Assembly: GCA_946539635.1 (NCBI GenBank) | Contig: CAMNHS010000041.1 | Span: forward strand, 1 to 10,586 | Length of the DNA stretch: 10,586 bases | Reading direction: 5' to 3' | Origin: an uncultured Prevotellaceae bacterium | GTDB taxonomy: Bacteria; Bacteroidota; Bacteroidia; Bacteroidales; Bacteroidaceae | In this document: piece by piece, positions 5,369 to 10,586 of the stretch | Numbering within the stretch: the first letter of the stretch is position 1 | Layout of the letters: each line of letters opens with the position of its first letter | Made by a program: the position numbers and the translations under genes | The notes under the pieces: model-generated | The model's database searches: none | Told to the model about the DNA's origin: nothing | Seen by the model: only the letters and a program-made list of their open reading frames with translations

Positions 5369-7212
5369 TATTCTATTATTCTTACGCCGCCCTTGTCGGC
5401 AGATGATACAGATTGTGCATAAGCTCTCAGTGCCTTGCTGACTACACGGTTTCTCTTCAGTGGCTGCTGAGGACGTGCTGCAAGTTCTTCGTCGCTGAGC
5501 TTAACATTGATAGAACGGCTTGGTATGTCGATGACAATAATGTCGCCATCCTTTATCTTTCCGATGTTACCACCGCTGGCAGCCTCCGGAGATATATGTC
5601 CTATTGACAGACCTGATGTTCCTCCCGAGAAACGTCCGTCAGTAATCAGGGCACACTCCTTACCCATGTGCATAGACTTGATGTAAGAAGTAGGATACAG
5701 CATCTCCTGCATGCCAGGACCGCCCTTTGGTCCTTCGTGTGTTATAACAACGCAGTCGCCTTTCTTTACCTTTCCACCCAGGATTCCATCACAGGCATCT
5801 TCTTGTGAGTCGAATACCACAGCAGGGCCCTCGAAGTGCCATAGTTCTGGAGCAACACCGGCAGTCTTCACAACGCAGCCGTCTTGTGCTATATTTCCGA
5901 ACAGTACAGCCATACCGCCATCCTTGGTGTAAGCATGCTCTATATCGCGTATGCAACCGTTCTCCCTATCCGTATCCAGTTCGTCCCAGTATGTTTCCTG
6001 CGAACCCATGACGTTAGAGAACTTTCCGCCAGGAGCGCATCCGTAGATGTCGCCAACCTCTTTTGAAACAGCTGCCATCGGGTCGTTTGTCCATGTGCCG
6101 TCAGCATTCAGTTTCAATCCAGTGATAGAGTATTTCTGAATATCCTCACCCAGTGTTGCGCCGTTTACTCGCTTGCATGAGAGGTCGAGCAAATTACCCT
6201 TTGCCAACTCTCCAAGGATACCCAATATACCACCAGCCCTGTTTTCCTCCTGAATAGAGTATTTCTGCCAGTTAGGAGCCAGTTTGCAGAGGAATGGCAC
6301 CTTCCTGCTCAATGCGTCGATATCACTCATCTTGAAATCTACCTCTGCCTCCTGTGCCACAGCCAGCAGGTGGAGCACAGTATTTGTTGATGCACCCATA
6401 GCGATGTCCAGCGTCATAGCATTCAGGAAAGCAGCACGTGTAGCGATGCTTCTTGGCAGCACGCTGTCGTCACCATCCTCATAATAAGCCAACGCATTCT
6501 TGACGATTATCTGGGCAGCCTTCTTGAAGAGGTTTATTCTGTTCTTATGAGTAGCAAGAATAGAACCGTTTCCTGGCAGTGACAATCCTATTGCCTCTGT
6601 GAGGGAGTTCATGGAGTTTGCTGTAAACATACCTGAGCAAGCGCCACATCCTGGGCACGCCATACTCTCCACCTGTGCCAATTCTTCATCAGAAACGGTT
6701 GGGTCACCACCCTTAATCATTGCAGTGATAAGGTCGGCATTTTCGCCGTTCAGTTTGTGTGACTCCATTGGTCCGCCTGATACGAACACAGCAGGAATAT
6801 TCAGGCGCATAGCAGCCATCAGCATACCCGGTGTCACCTTGTCGCAGTTAGAGATACACACCATAGCGTCAGCCTTGTGTGCATTCACCATATACTCCAC
6901 AGAGTCGGCAATAACATCACGTGAAGGGAGGGAATAGAGCATTCCGTCATGCCCCATTGCTATACCATCATCAACAGCGATAGTGTTGAATTCTGCTGCA
7001 TAGCAACCCAATTTCTCTATTTCGGCTTTTACTATTTGTCCAATCTCATGCAGATGAGTATGTCCTGGTACGAACTGTGTAAAAGAGTTAACTATTGCAA
7101 TAATAGGCTTACCAAACTGCTCTCTCTTCATACCGTTAGCCACCCACAGAGCTCTTGCTCCTGCCATACGGCGACCTTCTGTGCAGACTGAACTGCGTAA
7201 CTGATGTTTCAT
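5368..7212 (-). CDS. ilvD: Dihydroxy-acid dehydratase
   Basis: Encodes 614 residues, the standard length. It dehydrates 2,3-dihydroxy-isovalerate and 2,3-dihydroxy-3-methylvalerate to the 2-keto acids, the last step shared by valine and isoleucine synthesis. Recognisable blocks are [13 protein letters not shown] (16-28), [17 protein letters not shown] (42-58), the Fe-S and carbamyl-lysine block [10 protein letters not shown] (121-130, C123 and K125), [18 protein letters not shown] (186-203, C192 as the second conserved ligand), and near the C-terminus [15 protein letters not shown]. The [10 protein letters not shown] stretch lacks the cysteine that [2Fe-2S] enzymes have there, as in the E. 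coli enzyme. An oxygen-labile [4Fe-4S] cluster is therefore likely, which would suit an anaerobe. It is the first ilv gene in transcription order, 38 bases after secA. Confidence 0.97.
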   Translation of the reverse strand: MKHQLRSSVCTEGRRMAGARALWVANGMKREQFGKPIIAIVNSFTQFVPGHTHLHEIGQIVKAEIEKLGCYAAEFNTIAVDDGIAMGHDGMLYSLPSRDVIADSVEYMVNAHKADAMVCISNCDKVTPGMLMAAMRLNIPAVFVSGGPMESHKLNGENADLITAMIKGGDPTVSDEELAQVESMACPGCGACSGMFTANSMNSLTEAIGLSLPGNGSILATHKNRINLFKKAAQIIVKNALAYYEDGDDSVLPRSIATRAAFLNAMTLDIAMGASTNTVLHLLAVAQEAEVDFKMSDIDALSRKVPFLCKLAPNWQKYSIQEENRAGGILGILGELAKGNLLDLSCKRVNGATLGEDIQKYSITGLKLNADGTWTNDPMAAVSKEVGDIYGCAPGGKFSNVMGSQETYWDELDTDRENGCIRDIEHAYTKDGGMAVLFGNIAQDGCVVKTAGVAPELWHFEGPAVVFDSQEDACDGILGGKVKKGDCVVITHEGPKGGPGMQEMLYPTSYIKSMHMGKECALITDGRFSGGTSGLSIGHISPEAASGGNIGKIKDGDIIVIDIPSRSINVKLSDEELAARPQQPLKRNRVVSKALRAYAQSVSSADKGGVRIIE

Positions 7213-7229
7213 AATTATCTTTTATTTCC

Positions 7230-7242
7230 CACGCGTGCGCGT
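7230..7242. other. GC-rich palindromic island between secA and ilvD
   Basis: CACGCGTG (7230-7237) is a perfect 8-base palindrome, and it overlaps ACGCG-TG-CGCGT (7231-7242), a 5-bp inverted repeat with a two-base centre. The surrounding 38-base gap is otherwise AT-rich. It could be a regulator site for ilvD or a remnant hairpin. No -7 element is present in the gap, and the loop is too small for a good terminator. Confidence 0.3.
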
Positions 7243-7250
7243 TCTTTTTA

Positions 7251-10200
7251 TTAAATATTCTTTCCGTGACAATGCTTATACTTCTTTCCTGAACCGCAAG
7301 GACATGGGTCATTAGGACGTGGTGTCTTGGTGTTCACGATAGGAATTCTTGGCATCTGCTGCTGTGATGGGTCGATATACTTTGGTTTATCCATTCCGTC
7401 ACCCAGCTGTGGTGGCACCATCGGTGTGCCGTCAGCATTCAGCTGTGCCTTGTTTGTAGTATATTGTGGACGTTCAGGTTTGCGTGGCAATGGCGCCTGT
7501 GCCTCCTGAGGTGCCTCTTCCTTGTAAATGTGGATGCGTGACAGTGTCGAGCAGATGGTGTCATTCATCTGGTTTATCATATTATCCCACAACTTTACAG
7601 ACTCCAGCTTGAATATCAGCAATGGGTCCTTCTGTTCGTATGAAGCATTCTGTGAAGAATGTCTCAGTTCGTCAAGCTGTCTGAGGTTCTCCTTCCAGTT
7701 GTCATCAATAGTGTGGAGCATTATCATTTTCTCAAACTCCTTCATGACATTTGTGCAACCGCAGTCATAACATTCCTTCAGGTCGAATGACATACGATAT
7801 ATCATCTTCATATCTGTCAGCGGAATGAGTATGCGTTCGAAGTTTGCATTAGGATTTTCCACTATCTCCTTTACTACAGGAGCAGCCTCATCACGCACTT
7901 TGTCCACATGGGCCTTAAAGTGTGTCATTGCCTGCTGGAATGCCTCCTCTTCCATTTTTTCACGGGGCATAGTAGCAAACTCTTCCTGTGTGAATGGGAA
8001 TTCCATATAGAAGAGTTTCAGGAACATCTCCTTGCAACCATCATAGTCATTGTTGCCGAGGATATACAGAACTCTGTCCCAGATAATATTCGTGATATCC
8101 ATACCGATGCGCTCTCCCATAAGGGCATGTCTGCGCTTCTCATATATCACGGTACGCTGTTTGTTCATTACGTCATCATACTCCAGCAGTCTCTTACGGA
8201 TACCGAAGTTGTTCTCCTCCACTTTCTTCTGGGCACGTTCGATGCTTCGTGAAATCATCGGAGCCTCTATGCGCTCGCCCTCTTCAAAGCCCAGTCTGTC
8301 CATTACTCTTGCTATTCTCTCAGAAGCAAAGAGCCTCATCAGTTTGTCCTCCAGCGAAACATAGAATACTGAAGAACCTGGGTCACCTTGACGTCCTGCA
8401 CGACCTCTCAACTGTCTATCCACACGACGGCTTTCATGACGTTCCGTACCGATGATGGCAAGACCTCCTGCTGCCTTCACCTCATCAGTCAACTTAATAT
8501 CGGTACCACGACCAGCCATATTGGTAGCGATGGTAACAGCACCAAGTCCGTTGACGCTCTTACCGGCTTCTGCAACAATCAGTGACTCCCTTTCGTGTTC
8601 CTTCGCATTCAGCACATTATGTGGTATCTTACGCATGCTGAGCATACGAGATATCAGTTCCGATATTTCAACAGATGTAGTACCCACCAGACATGGGCGT
8701 CCGGCATTACGCATTTCCTCTATCTCGTCGATGACCGCCTTATATTTCTCACGATTTGTCTTATATACGCGGTCGTCCATATCCTTACGTATCACAGGAC
8801 GATTGGTAGGAATCTCCACTACATCCAGTTTGTAGATATCCCAGAACTCACCCGCCTCTGTAGAAGCGGTACCTGTCATACCTGCCAGTTTGTGATACAT
8901 ACGGAAATAGTTCTGCAATGTTATTGTAGCGTATGTCTGTGTGGCAGCCTCAACCTTTACGTGCTCCTTTGCCTCAACAGCCTGATGCAAGCCGTCGCTC
9001 CAGCGGCGACCTTCCATGATACGGCCAGTCTGCTCATCGACAATCTTTACCTCGTTGTTTATCACAACATATTCGTCATCTCTGTTGTAGAGCGAATAAG
9101 CCTTCAGTAACTGCTGCAGGGTATGCACTCTCTCCGACTGCTCTGAGAAGTGGCTCAGCAACTGATCTTTCTTCTCTAATCGTTCTTCGTCAGAAAGTCC
9201 TGTTTCCGCCTCCAATGCAGATAGTTCTGTGGTAATGTCAGGAATGACAAAGAGGTCTTTGTTGCCCACCTGTTGTGAGAGCCATTCTACGCCCTTATCG
9301 GTAAGGTCCGCACTATGCATTTTCTCGTCGATGACGAAATACAGCGGTGCTATCGCCTCTGGCATCTTGCGGTTATTGTTCTCCATGTATATCTCTTCCG
9401 TATTGAGCATACCGCTCTTGATACCATCCTCTGAGAGATACTTCACGAGAGGAGTATTCTTTGGAAGAGCTTTATATGAACGGTACAACGAGAGGAATCC
9501 GTCGGCAGTCATCTGCTTGTCGTCCGTCTCCTGACCCTTTGCAATCATCTGCTTTGCATCAGCCAGCAGTTGTGTAGCGAGTTTTCTCTGCACTCCGAAG
9601 AGTTTTTCTACGAGAGGCTGATACTCTTCAAACATCTGCACATCACCCTTTGGCACAGGACCAGAGATGATAAGCGGTGTACGGGCATCGTCAATCAATA
9701 CGGAGTCGACCTCATCGACGATGGCATAGTTATGCTTTCTCTGTACCAGGTCTTCCGGCTGCATAGCCATATTGTCACGCAGGTAGTCGAAGCCGAATTC
9801 GTTATTTGTACCGAATGTAATGTCTGCCTGATAAGCCTTTCTACGCTCCTCGCTGTTAGGTCTGTGTTTGTCGATACAATCCACACTCAGTCCGTGGAAC
9901 ATATACAGTGGGCCCATCCATTCCGAGTCACGCTTTGCCAGATAGTCGTTCACCGTAACCACATGCACACCATTGCCAGTCAGGGCATTCAGGAATACCG
10001 GACAGGTAGCAACGAGTGTCTTACCCTCACCGGTTGCCATCTCGGCTATCTTACCCTGATGCAACACGATACCGCCGAAGAGCTGTACATCATAGTGTAC
10101 CATCTCCCACTTCAGGTCGTTACCACCGGCAGTCCAGTGGTTATGGTATATAGCCTTGTCACCGTCAATGGTGATAAAGTCCTTGCTTGGATCGGCAGCC

Positions 10201-10586
10201 AGTTCGCGGTCGAAGTCGGTAGCAGTAACCACCGTCTCCTCATTCTCAGAGAAACGGCGCGCTGTTTCCTTAACTATTGAGAACGCCACAGGATACACCT
10301 CATCCAGTGCCTCCTCCAGTTTGTCGAGAACCTCCTTATCCAATTTATCAATCTGGTTGAAGATTGGCTCACGCTCATCAATCGATGTCTCCTCTATCTT
10401 CGCCTTCAATGTGTCAATCTGAGCCTTTAAGTCTTTTACAGACCCCTGTACAAACTGCTGTATCTCCTTGCTCTTAGCACGGAGTTCATCATTAGACAAA
10501 GCCTGGATAGCAGGATACGCCTCCTTCACCTTGTCAACCAGCGGCTGAATCTTCTTTATATCTCTACTTGACTTATTGCCAAAAAG
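7251..10586 (-). CDS. secA: Protein translocase subunit SecA (N-terminus outside window)
   Basis: 1,111 residues are visible; the frame stays open to the right edge, whose first codons read [19 protein letters not shown], so only about 10-15 residues are missing and an internal GTG at 10529 is not the start. SecA is the cytoplasmic ATPase that drives preproteins through SecYEG. The Walker A block MATGEGKT is at about visible residues 183-190, followed by [17 protein letters not shown]. The Walker B block [15 protein letters not shown] is encoded near 9690-9730. [45 protein letters not shown] and [15 protein letters not shown] mark the preprotein-binding region and second nucleotide-binding fold. 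The C-terminus has the zinc motif [14 protein letters not shown] (C-x-C-x8-C-H). The protein is about 200 residues longer than the 901-residue E. coli enzyme because of lineage-type insertions: a charged helical stretch (visible residues about 50-90), a segment before the HYDVQL block, and a long piece in the preprotein cross-linking domain. Confidence 0.97.
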   Translation of the reverse strand, partial: LFGNKSSRDIKKIQPLVDKVKEAYPAIQALSNDELRAKSKEIQQFVQGSVKDLKAQIDTLKAKIEETSIDEREPIFNQIDKLDKEVLDKLEEALDEVYPVAFSIVKETARRFSENEETVVTATDFDRELAADPSKDFITIDGDKAIYHNHWTAGGNDLKWEMVHYDVQLFGGIVLHQGKIAEMATGEGKTLVATCPVFLNALTGNGVHVVTVNDYLAKRDSEWMGPLYMFHGLSVDCIDKHRPNSEERRKAYQADITFGTNNEFGFDYLRDNMAMQPEDLVQRKHNYAIVDEVDSVLIDDARTPLIISGPVPKGDVQMFEEYQPLVEKLFGVQRKLATQLLADAKQMIAKGQETDDKQMTADGFLSLYRSYKALPKNTPLVKYLSEDGIKSGMLNTEEIYMENNNRKMPEAIAPLYFVIDEKMHSADLTDKGVEWLSQQVGNKDLFVIPDITTELSALEAETGLSDEERLEKKDQLLSHFSEQSERVHTLQQLLKAYSLYNRDDEYVVINNEVKIVDEQTGRIMEGRRWSDGLHQAVEAKEHVKVEAATQTYATITLQNYFRMYHKLAGMTGTASTEAGEFWDIYKLDVVEIPTNRPVIRKDMDDRVYKTNREKYKAVIDEIEEMRNAGRPCLVGTTSVEISELISRMLSMRKIPHNVLNAKEHERESLIVAEAGKSVNGLGAVTIATNMAGRGTDIKLTDEVKAAGGLAIIGTERHESRRVDRQLRGRAGRQGDPGSSVFYVSLEDKLMRLFASERIARVMDRLGFEEGERIEAPMISRSIERAQKKVEENNFGIRKRLLEYDDVMNKQRTVIYEKRRHALMGERIGMDITNIIWDRVLYILGNNDYDGCKEMFLKLFYMEFPFTQEEFATMPREKMEEEAFQQAMTHFKAHVDKVRDEAAPVVKEIVENPNANFERILIPLTDMKMIYRMSFDLKECYDCGCTNVMKEFEKMIMLHTIDDNWKENLRQLDELRHSSQNASYEQKDPLLIFKLESVKLWDNMINQMNDTICSTLSRIHIYKEEAPQEAQAPLPRKPERPQYTTNKAQLNADGTPMVPPQLGDGMDKPKYIDPSQQQMPRIPIVNTKTPRPNDPCPCGSGKKYKHCHGKNI

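Noticed and set aside
10527..10529. GTG as start codon of secA
   Set aside because: The frame continues to the right edge with the conserved SecA N-terminal residues [15 protein letters not shown], so the true start is outside the window.

Overview
The window looks like chromosomal DNA from a Bacteroidota species, most likely of the Prevotella/Bacteroides group. Three things suggest this. The promoters I can find match the lineage-specific pattern TTTG-N20-TAnnTTTG, there are no clear Shine-Dalgarno sites before the genes, and an acyl-ACP thioesterase sits inside the branched-chain amino acid (ilv) operon, an arrangement I associate with Bacteroidales. The species assignment is inference.

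Left part (1-1280). A SlyD-type FKBP prolyl isomerase runs off the left edge on the minus strand. It is divergent from a small HU/IHF-like protein gene on the plus strand (501-995). The presumed 5' leader of the HU-like gene holds five units of an exact 24-base-period repeat; the first three are near-perfect 7-bp inverted repeats around a GAG centre. Beyond the HU-like gene, 996-1278 has no conventional gene. On the minus strand it carries a full consensus promoter, a compact hairpin and a stem followed by seven T residues, which together delimit a candidate small RNA of about 125 nt. A second hairpin there is the likely terminator of the ilv operon.

Middle and right part (1279-10586, all minus strand). 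In transcription order this is secA (5' end cut by the window), ilvD, ilvB, ilvN, the acyl-ACP thioesterase and ilvC. ilvD/ilvB, ilvB/ilvN and ilvN/thioesterase overlap by 1-4 bases. The thioesterase and ilvC are 30 bases apart, and secA and ilvD 38 bases apart. IlvBN makes acetohydroxyacids, IlvC reduces and isomerises them, and IlvD dehydrates the diols to the 2-keto acids that precede valine, isoleucine and leucine and can also prime branched fatty acids. The thioesterase releases fatty acids from ACP, so the operon may join branched-chain precursor supply to lipid metabolism. I found no consensus promoter between secA and ilvD, so the ilv genes may be read from upstream of secA or from a non-consensus promoter.

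The protein-coding part is ordinary housekeeping. The parts worth a second look are the non-coding stretches: the tandem dyad array at 367-480, the candidate small RNA at 1003-1129, and a consensus promoter that points antisense into the thioesterase gene at 2330-2361.
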